This document shows positions 8,843 to 16,553 of a DNA stretch of 64,000 nucleotides, in pieces; within the stretch, counting starts at the first letter, position 1; every line of letters begins with the position of its first letter. The notes below the pieces were generated by a model, which worked only from the letters and a program-made list of their open reading frames with translations, was not told the DNA's origin and did no database searches. Both the position numbers and the translations under genes were made by a program. The stretch is from assembly GCA_016302505.1 (NCBI GenBank), contig JAEDNL010000001.1, positions 1-64,000 of the forward strand. Reading direction: 5' to 3'. Origin of the DNA: Bacilli bacterium. Lineage in GTDB: Bacteria > Bacillota_I > Bacilli_A > RF39 > UBA660.

Positions 8843-9058
8843 CTAACCTAAATTATCATTTTTTATACCATTTGGCTTTGATACTGCTGTTTCAATGCCA
8901 TTAATTTTTCTGACATAGTAATTGTCGTGATAAACTGAGTTTTCATTTTTAATTCTTGAGATAAACTCTTTATCAGTCATTATATGATTATTTCTTGTAT
9001 CTTGAAATACTTTGTTTCTACCACTATCTGTTTCAGAAATTACTTTAACCATTTTCAT
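8843..9058 (-). CDS. 71-aa small protein, DUF3892-like
   Basis: This small soluble protein has a strong ribosome site (GGAGGATGAT). Its C-terminal half, YVRKINGIETAVSKPNG ending in NDNLG, resembles the small DUF3892-type proteins common on Firmicutes mobile elements; that assignment is from memory of the pattern and is tentative. It lies directly upstream of the 43-aa gene, probably in the same transcript. No function is known to me. Confidence 0.6.
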   Translation of the reverse strand: MKMVKVISETDSGRNKVFQDTRNNHIMTDKEFISRIKNENSVYHDNYYVRKINGIETAVSKPNGIKNDNLG

Positions 9059-9387
9059 GATATCATCCTCCTTATTTTTGAAATTGTAAACTAATAATTT
9101 TTCATGTTGTAAAAATAATTTAAAGATGATATAATTATATTACAATAATAAAATTAGTAGTTTGTTATTGTGTTGAGTATTGGCTTGTACTCGTTCTATA
9201 TACTATCCTGCAAGATAGTATTTTTTTGTCTCAGAAAATACCTCTGGGACTATGTACATTTTACCATATAAATCAACATCTGTCAAAAGGTAGGACGAAT
9301 ATATGTTTGTGACTGAAATAGAAGTCATTTTATGACTTATCTCACTAGGTCATAGACCAAATGTGAGTTAGGATAAATCCTAAAACC
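9059..9387. other. 329-base non-coding region with promoter, hairpins and possible oriT
   Basis: No gene was found. Besides the candidate small RNA, there is an 8-bp hairpin at about 9229-9251 (GTCTCAGA paired with TCTGGGAC), AAGTCAT-TTT-ATGACTT at about 9322-9338, and TTAGGAT-AA-ATCCTAA at about 9367-9382 just past the ATPase gene. Such clustered dyads near a relaxase gene are where an oriT is expected. Confidence 0.5.
9107..9228 (+). ncRNA. candidate small RNA (about 85 nt) with its own promoter and terminator
   Basis: On the strand opposite all core genes there is a promoter, TTGTAA at 9107-9112, a 17-base spacer and TATAAT at 9130-9135. A terminator hairpin, ACTATC/GATAGT at 9202-9219, is followed by seven T. 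The predicted transcript starts near 9142 and has a first hairpin GAGTA/TACTC at 9175-9192. No open frame of useful length lies inside. A regulatory RNA for the mobilization or replication genes is an inference. Confidence 0.5.
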
Positions 9388-10332
9388 TTATTCATCTAAA
9401 GTAAGTGGATCTATAAACTTAGCTTTGTAATTTCTAGAAGTAGCAGTTCTATTTAACTCAACATATATGCCTTCTTTTTCTAATCTTTTAATATTACTAT
9501 TTAGTAATCTTCCAAAACGAGAAGGGGTAATTAGTAGATTTAATTCTGCTATCATTTCTGCTGGAGTAAATATTACTTCTTTCTTCTTAATTACATATCT
9601 CATAAATACGCTAAGATTAAAATCTAATTCAGTATTATCTTCATTAATAATTTCAAATTCAAGTTTATCATTTCTTATAAGATTAAGATTTTGTTCTTCA
9701 AAGTCTCTATTGATTATTTTTAAAGTATAAGTATTATCTTTATTATTGATTAATGTTAATATACCATTCATATTACCATCAATACCTGTGCTACCTAATG
9801 TTTTACCTTCTTTATTTAAATGATGTATTAGAAGAAATGTAAGATTATATTTTTTAGCAAGTTCTCTATATTTATCAAACATATTCTTCATAACATCACT
9901 ATAATTATTAATGTCAGTTTCATATCCATAATCTATACCACACATAATATCTATAATTACAAATCTCCCATTATAAGTTTCTGAAAACTCTTTTAAATCT
10001 AATAATAGATCATCTCTAATACATAATTTATGTTGCTCATCTTTTTGTACAAAGAAAAATGAATTAGGTTTAAAAGTGTATCCGGTTATTTCTAATCTTT
10101 CTTTAAGTTGTAATTCTGAGATTTCTGTGCTAACATATAAAACGGATGTGGGATTAGTATTGAATCCTAAGAATTGTTTATTATTTGCCAAAGAGTTGGC
10201 AAGCTGTAATGCTAAGAATGACTTACCAACTTTTGGTTCTGCTACTAAGCAATATAATCCATTTGACTTCATTATTCCATCAATAATGTTGTCTTTTTTT
10301 ATGGTTATATTTAATTCTTCTATAGGTTTCAT
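9388..10332 (-). CDS. RepA/AAA_25-type hexameric ATPase
   Basis: This 314-aa RecA-fold ATPase has Walker A AEPKVGKSF (about residues 32-40), Walker B FVIIDIMCGID and a LIHHLNKEGKTLGSTG segment typical of RepA-like helicases (AAA_25 family). The last ~90 residues (from about 240) look like a winged helix. In plasmids and mobilizable elements such proteins act in replication, so it may let the excised element replicate or be maintained. Its ATG follows GGAGAAATAA and abuts the stop of the 78-aa gene, indicating one operon. Confidence 0.75.
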   Translation of the reverse strand: MKPIEELNITIKKDNIIDGIMKSNGLYCLVAEPKVGKSFLALQLANSLANNKQFLGFNTNPTSVLYVSTEISELQLKERLEITGYTFKPNSFFFVQKDEQHKLCIRDDLLLDLKEFSETYNGRFVIIDIMCGIDYGYETDINNYSDVMKNMFDKYRELAKKYNLTFLLIHHLNKEGKTLGSTGIDGNMNGILTLINNKDNTYTLKIINRDFEEQNLNLIRNDKLEFEIINEDNTELDFNLSVFMRYVIKKKEVIFTPAEMIAELNLLITPSRFGRLLNSNIKRLEKEGIYVELNRTATSRNYKAKFIDPLTLDE

Positions 10333-10569
10333 TTATTTCTCCAGTTCTGCCATATCTTTAAGGTAAGGAACATTAATGTTTAGCTTATTAACTACTTCAC
10401 ACATAGGTACTAAATTACATGGTAGTTTATAACCTTGATCTGTAAGATCTGTTATTATTTCTTTTCTGATTTTAAGTGCTGAGTTTCTACCAAGACTAGT
10501 TAATTTCATTAAATCTTGTAGAGTACACCATTGTTTAGATAATAATTCTAATGTTTCAACTGCAGTCAT
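10333..10569 (-). CDS. small helix-turn-helix protein, possible excisionase or replication accessory
   Basis: This 78-aa protein contains a stretch TLQDLMKLTSLGRNSALKIR that looks like a helix-turn-helix (residues about 16-35). It resembles DUF3173-type or excisionase-like small proteins of integrative elements, but I cannot assign the family firmly. It abuts the ATPase gene and follows the 72-aa gene, so it belongs to the operon read from the control region near 11000. By position it could direct excision or load the ATPase. Confidence 0.6.
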   Translation of the reverse strand: MTAVETLELLSKQWCTLQDLMKLTSLGRNSALKIRKEIITDLTDQGYKLPCNLVPMCEVVNKLNINVPYLKDMAELEK

Positions 10570-10581
10570 ATATCAAACCTC

Positions 10582-10800
10582 CTATCTGCTATTTATTTTT
10601 TCATTCATTTTATATAATGCATTTATTAATTCTTCTCTTGAATTATCTTCAATATCCTCATTAAGACCATATTCTACTTTAACATCTTCACGATCTTTAT
10701 TTTCTATCACTCTTAATCCACATAAGTGATTATGAACTAATTCAACAATATCATTAGTATCCATAGTAGGTAATATAGAATCTAATACTTCTTTATTCAT
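10582..10800 (-). CDS. 72-aa acidic protein of unknown function, first gene of the replication operon
   Basis: The small acidic protein has no recognised motif; it contains an NHLCGLRVIE stretch and a charged C-terminus. It has a strong ribosome site (AAAGGAGG). A perfect hairpin (ACCCTA-AA-TAGGGT at 10818-10831, plus-strand letters) sits just upstream of that site, at the end of a structured leader. It is the promoter-proximal gene of the minus-strand operon. Confidence 0.6.
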   Translation of the reverse strand: MNKEVLDSILPTMDTNDIVELVHNHLCGLRVIENKDREDVKVEYGLNEDIEDNSREELINALYKMNEKINSR

Positions 10801-11015
10801 ATGTTTCCTCCTTTCTAACCCTAAATAGGGTAGTGCGATTATATTTGAGATTTTAGTTATCTCATAACTCCCGTGCCAATAGGGTTATAATTTCTGCCTT
10901 GCCTTTTTTGAGTTACGGCATATCGGCGATTTCCGCAACTTACAAATTTTCAAAGAACTTGTAGTTCCAATTTGTCAAATTATATCTTAAAATAAAAGTT
11001 CCAAATTGGAAATAC
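10801..11015 (-). promoter_or_regulatory. structured 5' leader RNA of the replication operon with alternative pairings
   Basis: From the predicted start near 11015 to the ATG at 10800 the leader is about 215 bases and unusually GC-rich for the region. Seven base pairs link 10912-10918 with 10933-10939. AGTTAT-CTC-ATAACT (10855-10869) competes with GAGAT/ATCTC (10847-10851 with 10859-10863). TAGGGTT at 10880-10886 can pair with AACCCTA at 10817-10823, competing with the hairpin at 10818-10831 beside the ribosome site. Mutually exclusive helices suggest attenuation or translational control. No known riboswitch consensus was recognised. Confidence 0.5.
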
Positions 11016-11103
11016 AATTATAATATATCACCCTGGTTCCATAATGTCAATATTAAAATGATAAAAAATTGACAAAATGGAATTTTTATGTTCCAAAATG
11101 GAA
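10964..11103. promoter_or_regulatory. divergent control region: operators and two promoters
   Basis: Perfect or near-perfect copies of TTCCAAAWTGGAA lie at 10999-11011 and 11091-11103, with half-sites GTTCCAATTTG at 10964 and GGTTCCATAATG at about 11035. The minus-strand promoter has its -35 (TTGACA) at 11045-11050, a 17-base spacer and TATATT at 11022-11027. The plus-strand promoter has an extended -10 (TGC-TATAAT, TATAAT at 11113-11118) with the operator at 11091-11103 over its -35. The layout suggests the double-HTH protein controls both directions. Confidence 0.65.
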
Positions 11104-11148
11104 AATGTATGCTATAATGGTATCAAGAAGATATTAGGAGGTATACTT

Positions 11149-11691
11149 GTGGAGAATCGTAGAAAAAGTGACATAGCTATAGGTAAAAATATGGCTGACA
11201 TGCGTAATAAATTTAATTTAACACAAAAAGAAATAGCTCAAGTTGTTGGTGTTAATGTTTCTACATATAAACATTATGAGTTAGGCGATAGATGTACACC
11301 ATTAGCAGTTATTAGAGACTTAGCTAACTTTTATAAAATATCAACAGATTATTTTTTTGAAAATATGCCAGAACTATCTACAAAAGAAGAATTAGAAGTA
11401 AGAAGATTTGCTTTTGATGTATCACAAAATAAACAACAATATATTGGTGATATTATGAATTTTTCTGAAGGTATGGCAAAATTAGAAGAAAAAGTTCAAG
11501 CAAGAGCTAGATTAAGAGTAAAAAAATATAGATTAGATAATAAAAAATCACAACAAGAAGTTGCAGATTATTTAGGTATAGATATTTCTACTTACAATAA
11601 ATATGAAAAAGGTAGTAGAAAACTTAACAATGAAGTAGTAAGAAAGATAGCTGAATATTACAATATTAAAGTTAGCGATATATTAGATTAA
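11149..11691 (+). CDS. regulator with two XRE-type helix-turn-helix domains
   Basis: The protein is 180 aa from the GTG at 11149, which follows AGGAGG with a seven-base gap; the longer frame to 11077 would start inside the promoter. Two HTH_3 domains are clear: LTQKEIAQVVGVNVSTYKHYE near the N-terminus and SQQEVADYLGIDISTYNKYE near the C-terminus, with a helical linker containing KLEEKVQARARLR between. It is probably the element's master repressor, acting on the repeated TTCCAAAWTGGAA sites beside it. A phage-repressor-like switch between quiescence and replication or excision is inferred. Confidence 0.8.
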   Translation: MENRRKSDIAIGKNMADMRNKFNLTQKEIAQVVGVNVSTYKHYELGDRCTPLAVIRDLANFYKISTDYFFENMPELSTKEELEVRRFAFDVSQNKQQYIGDIMNFSEGMAKLEEKVQARARLRVKKYRLDNKKSQQEVADYLGIDISTYNKYEKGSRKLNNEVVRKIAEYYNIKVSDILD

Positions 11692-11771
11692 TGACAGAAT
11701 GACATTAGATTTAGGTGTGGACTACACCGATAGTTAATGTCATAATGTCACAACAAGATAAGGAGAAGTAT

Positions 11772-12833
11772 ATGAGTAAATATAATGTTTTAGATTTGTT
11801 TTGTGGATGCGGAGGTTTAAGCAAGGGATTTGAAATGGCCGGATTTAATATTATTGGCGGAGTTGATTTTAATAAAGAAGCAATAGATACATTTAATTTT
11901 AACTTTAAAGGATCAAAAGGAATTCACACTGATATATTAAATATTGATGAAGAAAAGATAAAAGAAATATTTGAAAATAAAGTTGATATCATTATTGGTG
12001 GTCCACCTTGTCAGGGCTTTTCTTCAGCAAATAGAAATAAAGTAGATGATGATCCTAGAAATAAATTGTTTTTTCAATTTGTAAAATTTGTAGATGTTTT
12101 TAAACCAAAAGTTGTTGTAATAGAAAATGTTAGGGGAATTGTTACAGAAAATAATGGATATGCAAAAAAAGAAATATATAAAATATTTGAAAAAAGAGGA
12201 TATAAAGTAACTCATAAAATTCTTGATGCATCAGATTATGGCGTACCACAAAAAAGAATGAGAAATTTCTTTGTTATGTCGAAAGATTTTATTTTTGATT
12301 TTGAAAAGATTAATAAAGTATCAAAAAAAGTAACAGTTAAGGATGCAATTGGTGATTTATACAAACTAGAAAAAAATGAAAAAGAAATAAAAAATGCAAA
12401 TTTTGAAGATATGTCATCATATGCAAAAAAGATGAATAAAAAATCAGATATATATAATCATGAAGTTAGATACCCGGCAGAAATTGTTCAAAAACGAGTT
12501 TCTTATGTTAAACAAGGAGAAAATTGGCAATCAATACCTAAAGAATTATTTTCTAATCAAAGAAATAATAGGCATTCTTCAGCATACAAAAGATTAAATG
12601 AAAAAGATGTTTCAGTAACTATTGATACAGGCAATTCTCATAGTAATTATTTTCATCCGTTATATAATAGGATACCTACAGTAAGAGAGGCTGCAAGAAT
12701 TCAGTCATTCCCAGATAACTTTATATTCTGCGGTTCTAGAACTAGTCAATATAGACAGGTTGGTAATGCTGTGCCACCTTTACTTGCTAATTCAATTGCT
12801 AAACTAATAAAGGAGGATTTGGATAATGAATAA
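11772..12833 (+). CDS. DNA (cytosine-5) methyltransferase, first of a tandem pair
   Basis: This 353-aa m5C methyltransferase shows motif I DLFCGCGGLSKGFEMAGF, catalytic motif IV GGPPCQGFS (Cys nucleophile), motif VI VIENVRG, motif VIII QKRMRNFF, motif IX RIQSFPDNF and motif X QVGNAVPPLLA. The ATG at 11772 follows AAGGAG with a six-base gap; a longer reading exists but lacks a ribosome site. It overlaps the second methyltransferase by eight bases. With the following genes it forms a BsuMI/LlaJI-like operon in which two m5C enzymes protect the host site and McrBC-like subunits cut unmodified DNA. Confidence 0.92.
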   Translation: MSKYNVLDLFCGCGGLSKGFEMAGFNIIGGVDFNKEAIDTFNFNFKGSKGIHTDILNIDEEKIKEIFENKVDIIIGGPPCQGFSSANRNKVDDDPRNKLFFQFVKFVDVFKPKVVVIENVRGIVTENNGYAKKEIYKIFEKRGYKVTHKILDASDYGVPQKRMRNFFVMSKDFIFDFEKINKVSKKVTVKDAIGDLYKLEKNEKEIKNANFEDMSSYAKKMNKKSDIYNHEVRYPAEIVQKRVSYVKQGENWQSIPKELFSNQRNNRHSSAYKRLNEKDVSVTIDTGNSHSNYFHPLYNRIPTVREAARIQSFPDNFIFCGSRTSQYRQVGNAVPPLLANSIAKLIKEDLDNE

Positions 12834-13866
12834 TATTATAGATCTTTTTTGTGGATGTGGAGGCCTAAGCAAAGGATTTGAAATGGCCGGATTTAATACA
12901 GTTTTAGCAATTGATTTTTGGAAAGATGCAGTTGAAACATTTAATAATAATCATAAAAACAAAGTTGCTATATGTGATGATGTTTCAAAAATATCTAATG
13001 ATTTTTTAGATGATTTTACCAAAAAAAATAAAATAACTGGTATTGTAGGTGGCCCACCATGTCAAGGATATAGTACGGTTGGTAAAAGAGATATAAATGA
13101 TGATAGAAATTATTTATATCTTCAATATTGTAGAATAGTTGAAAAAGTTAAACCAGAGTTTTTTGTTTTAGAAAATGTAAAAGGATTATTAACTTTAAAT
13201 AATGGTAAATTTAAAGAAGATATAGTAGAAAGATTTACAAAATTAGGATATATAGTCGATTATAAAATTTTAAATTCTGCAGATTACGGTGTACCTCAAA
13301 ATAGAAATCGAGTTTTCTTTGTTGGAATTAAGAATAAAAAGTTTAAATTTCCTAAGGAAAAATTAAAAAAAGTGACTACATATGAAGCAATATCGGATTT
13401 AACAAGTTATGAAGATAAATATACTACATCAGCTCAAACAAGTTATCAAAAAAATATGAGGGGAAATAATAAACAACTAAAGAATAATGAGTTCACAGTT
13501 CATACTGAGAAAACTATTGATGTTATAAGTAAAATCCCAGATGGAGGTAAAATAACAGATTTACCAAAAGAATTTTGGGAGATTAGAAAGTACAATAAAG
13601 CATTTCAAAGAATGAATTCTAAATTACAATCAAATACCATAGATACAGGACATCGAAATTATTTTCATTATAGTGAAAATAGAATACCAACTGTTAGAGA
13701 ATCAGCTAGAATTCAGTCGTTTCCTGATAACTTTATTTTCTATGGTTCTAGAACTAGTCAGTATAAGCAAGTAGGTAATGCTGTACCACCTTTATTGGCA
13801 AATGCTATTGCTATAGAAATAATGAAACAGATTGGAGGAGATGAAGATGGAAAAGATTGTTCTTAA
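12826..13866 (+). CDS. DNA (cytosine-5) methyltransferase, second of a tandem pair
   Basis: This 346-aa m5C methyltransferase opens with DLFCGCGGLSKGFEMAGF and keeps GGPPCQGYS, VLENVKG, QNRNRVFF, RIQSFPDNF and QVGNAVPPLLA. It is clearly paralogous to its neighbour at both ends. The recognition regions between motifs VIII and IX differ more but align around LPKEFW versus IPKELF. Two related enzymes suit an asymmetric site (one per strand) or two variants of a site. Its ribosome site lies in the end of the first gene. The 3' end overlaps the start of the 250-aa gene. Confidence 0.92.
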   Translation: MNNIIDLFCGCGGLSKGFEMAGFNTVLAIDFWKDAVETFNNNHKNKVAICDDVSKISNDFLDDFTKKNKITGIVGGPPCQGYSTVGKRDINDDRNYLYLQYCRIVEKVKPEFFVLENVKGLLTLNNGKFKEDIVERFTKLGYIVDYKILNSADYGVPQNRNRVFFVGIKNKKFKFPKEKLKKVTTYEAISDLTSYEDKYTTSAQTSYQKNMRGNNKQLKNNEFTVHTEKTIDVISKIPDGGKITDLPKEFWEIRKYNKAFQRMNSKLQSNTIDTGHRNYFHYSENRIPTVRESARIQSFPDNFIFYGSRTSQYKQVGNAVPPLLANAIAIEIMKQIGGDEDGKDCS

Positions 13867-14587
13867 TCAAGTATCTAATCCAGGAATTAGTTTTACAAAA
13901 GATGTTAATGAAAAAATATTAGCATTATATGATTTTTTAAATTCTAATAATAAGAATTGTACTTATCAGCAATTTCAAGAAGACTTGATAAATAGCCAAA
14001 TATTTACTGGATCATATATTAGATCTTTTATTCCTTTTCTATATAATGCAGGAATAATTAATGATTACAATAATGGAATTGCTTATAATGACCTATTTAC
14101 AAAGAACGGATTACTATATGTACAAATTGTTAGAAATATAAAGAATGCTAGTGACAGTAATATAGATTTATCTAAAATGCTTGTAATTAAAAGCGATTTA
14201 CTCTGCATGTCACTTGATTACATGATAAAAAGCAAATATAAATTTTACGATAAATATTTAGACATTTTAAAATTTATAAAAAAATATAGAACAATTAATA
14301 GAGAAGAGTTTTATATAATGGAATATTGTTTACAAAATAGTTATAACTATGATGATTATATAAATGCGTATAGAAATGAAAGTAAACAATATGATATATA
14401 TATTAATTCAAATAATGATGAAGTATTAAGCTACAGAAGTAATAATGCATTTAATTATTTAATTGCATTTTTATCAGAAGAACAATGTAATTACTTAAAA
14501 AAATTGAATCAGGGTGATTATATAATTAATGAAGAAAGAGAAAAATTTATAGATTTAGTATTAAATAGTGAAGGAGATGTTAAATAA
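13847..14587 (+). CDS. unknown 246-aa subunit of the restriction operon
   Basis: No catalytic motif is recognised. The N-terminal ~80 residues could form a winged helix (YQQFQEDLINSQIFTGSYIRS then FLYNAGIIND); the rest is helical, rich in Tyr, Asn and Lys. GGAGGAG lies six bases before the ATG at 13847, so that start is preferred over longer readings. It sits exactly between the methyltransferases and the McrB/McrC genes. The B. subtilis BsuMI operon has a third restriction gene, ydiR, in this position. A role as an extra restriction or specificity subunit is inferred from gene order, not sequence similarity. Confidence 0.7.
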   Translation: MEKIVLNQVSNPGISFTKDVNEKILALYDFLNSNNKNCTYQQFQEDLINSQIFTGSYIRSFIPFLYNAGIINDYNNGIAYNDLFTKNGLLYVQIVRNIKNASDSNIDLSKMLVIKSDLLCMSLDYMIKSKYKFYDKYLDILKFIKKYRTINREEFYIMEYCLQNSYNYDDYINAYRNESKQYDIYINSNNDEVLSYRSNNAFNYLIAFLSEEQCNYLKKLNQGDYIINEEREKFIDLVLNSEGDVK

Positions 14588-14588
14588 T

Positions 14589-16553
14589 ATGGATAACTAT
14601 GAAGCTTTAAAAAATGATATAGAGAAGAATATAAATGAAATGGTTAATGATTTGAATTTAAACGTTGATTCGAATAATCAAATGAAAAATCGTTTTGTTG
14701 AATGGATGCTAAAAAATCAATTTGAACAAAAAACTGTTAATAATTATACTAATGCTATATCAGTTGTATCAAGAGAAGCAATAAACGAAAATCTAATTAA
14801 TAAACCTATCTATGATATAGATAACGTTAAAGAATTGGATGAATTGTTAGAAAAGCTAAATCAAAATCAAACTTACATTGAAAGAAGAGTAGCCAGTCAT
14901 AATACAAATTCAGCAGCTATGAATCAATATAGAAAATTTTTAGAAGATATTAATATGACTACAATAGAAGAAGACAATATCAATATAATAGAAAAATTTA
15001 AAAAATATTATTTTGATAATATAGAAGAATATAAATTAAATGAAGAAGCAATTAATGGAATTAAACTTAGAGAAAAATTTAATGTAGAATATCCTATAAC
15101 GAAATTAAAAAATATGTCTCTAGAAGAATATGCTTTAGGTACTGATAATTTTGTTAATTCTTTATCATATAAACTAGAATTTGGTGAGTATAAACATGCT
15201 GGAATGGGTTGTGGAGGCGGAAGCTCTGCAAAACATGGAATATATTTTAGTAAGGATAATGTTTATAGAGGATATAAAAATGAAGTTATTGACAATCCTG
15301 AGGAATATTGGATTAATTTTAGAAATCAATTATGTGATTTTTTAACTGAAATAGGTGAAACAAATGAATTCCCTAATGTTGAAGAAAAATACCCTTTAAT
15401 ACAAACAATCCCATTAATAGCTGCAAAATTATGCTTTCTATATTATCCTAATTATTTTATTTCAATTGGTTCAAGAGGAAAGTTACAAACAATTACTGAA
15501 TTATTTGAAATACAATCGCAAGACGATGGTATATCTGCAAGAATTTCATTTAATATTTGTAAATTTTTTAAAGAGGCCTTTCCAGAAAGATTATCTGATG
15601 ATCCTCAATGGCTTGGATATGCTTTATGGAGATTCATAAATGAATTTGAAAATGACGAAATTGAAGAAGTTGAACAAGAAAATAAAGATGAGAAATATGA
15701 TAAAAATGATTTTCTAAATGAAGTGTTTATTGATGAAGAAAAATATAATTCAATAGTATCCGTTCTTGAAAAAAAGAAGAATATTATTTTGGAAGGTGCT
15801 CCTGGTGTTGGGAAAACCTTTATGGCAAAAAGATTAGCTTATTCTATTATAGGTAGAAAGGATAAGAGTCAAGTTCAATTAATTCAGTTCCATCAGAGTT
15901 ATTCATATGAAGACTTTATCGAAGGTTTTAGACCAACCGAAAACGGATTTAAACTTGAAAAAGGTTTATTTTATAAAATATGTAAAAAAGCTGAATCAAA
16001 TCCTAAAGAAAAGTTTTATTTAATTATAGATGAAATAAACAGAGGAAATCTAAGTAAAATATTTGGAGAATTATTAATGCTTATTGAAACTGATAAGCGT
16101 GGTGATGAATTAACACTGGCATATTCGGAATTAACTTTTAGTGTTCCAAGTAACTTGTTTATAATCGGTTTGATGAATACTGCTGATAGATCACTTGCTT
16201 TAATTGATTATGCCTTAAGAAGAAGATTTTCGTTTATAAGGATTGAGCCGGCATTTGATAGTCCTAAATTTATAAAAGCATTTAATGATAAATTTGATCA
16301 AGATTTTAATAAAATAATTGAAATTATCAAGAAAATTAATGATGCAATAGAAGATGATAAATCACTAGGCTCAGGATTCAAAATAGGTCATAGTTATTTT
16401 TGTCCTGATATAAAAGATAGAAAAGGGAATAAAAGAGATATTGAAGACATAATTACATACGAAATAATTCCTTTATTAGAAGAATATTGGTATGATAATC
16501 CTGACTCTATTATCCAATGGAAAGATGCTTTAAATGGTGTATTAAATGATTAA
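14589..16553 (+). CDS. mcrB: McrB-like AAA+ NTPase with N-terminal DNA-recognition region
   Basis: The protein is about 654 aa from the ATG at 14589; AAGGAG lies 12 bases upstream. The N-terminal ~390 residues carry a SAAMNQYRKFLE segment and a domain seen in McrB-type proteins before the motor. The AAA+ motor follows: Walker A LEGAPGVGKTF, Walker B LIIDEINRGNLSKIFGELL, and the McrB-type GLMNTADRS with ALRRRFSF. McrB forms a hexameric motor that loads and drives the McrC nuclease. It is nearly twice the length of BsuMI YdiS, because of the long N-terminus. It overlaps mcrC by eight bases. Confidence 0.85.
   Translation: MDNYEALKNDIEKNINEMVNDLNLNVDSNNQMKNRFVEWMLKNQFEQKTVNNYTNAISVVSREAINENLINKPIYDIDNVKELDELLEKLNQNQTYIERRVASHNTNSAAMNQYRKFLEDINMTTIEEDNINIIEKFKKYYFDNIEEYKLNEEAINGIKLREKFNVEYPITKLKNMSLEEYALGTDNFVNSLSYKLEFGEYKHAGMGCGGGSSAKHGIYFSKDNVYRGYKNEVIDNPEEYWINFRNQLCDFLTEIGETNEFPNVEEKYPLIQTIPLIAAKLCFLYYPNYFISIGSRGKLQTITELFEIQSQDDGISARISFNICKFFKEAFPERLSDDPQWLGYALWRFINEFENDEIEEVEQENKDEKYDKNDFLNEVFIDEEKYNSIVSVLEKKKNIILEGAPGVGKTFMAKRLAYSIIGRKDKSQVQLIQFHQSYSYEDFIEGFRPTENGFKLEKGLFYKICKKAESNPKEKFYLIIDEINRGNLSKIFGELLMLIETDKRGDELTLAYSELTFSVPSNLFIIGLMNTADRSLALIDYALRRRFSFIRIEPAFDSPKFIKAFNDKFDQDFNKIIEIIKKINDAIEDDKSLGSGFKIGHSYFCPDIKDRKGNKRDIEDIITYEIIPLLEEYWYDNPDSIIQWKDALNGVLND

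Noticed and set aside
11077..11148. Longer start for the two-HTH regulator
   Set aside because: The added 24 codons cover the -10 and operator; the GTG at 11149 has a perfect AGGAGG.
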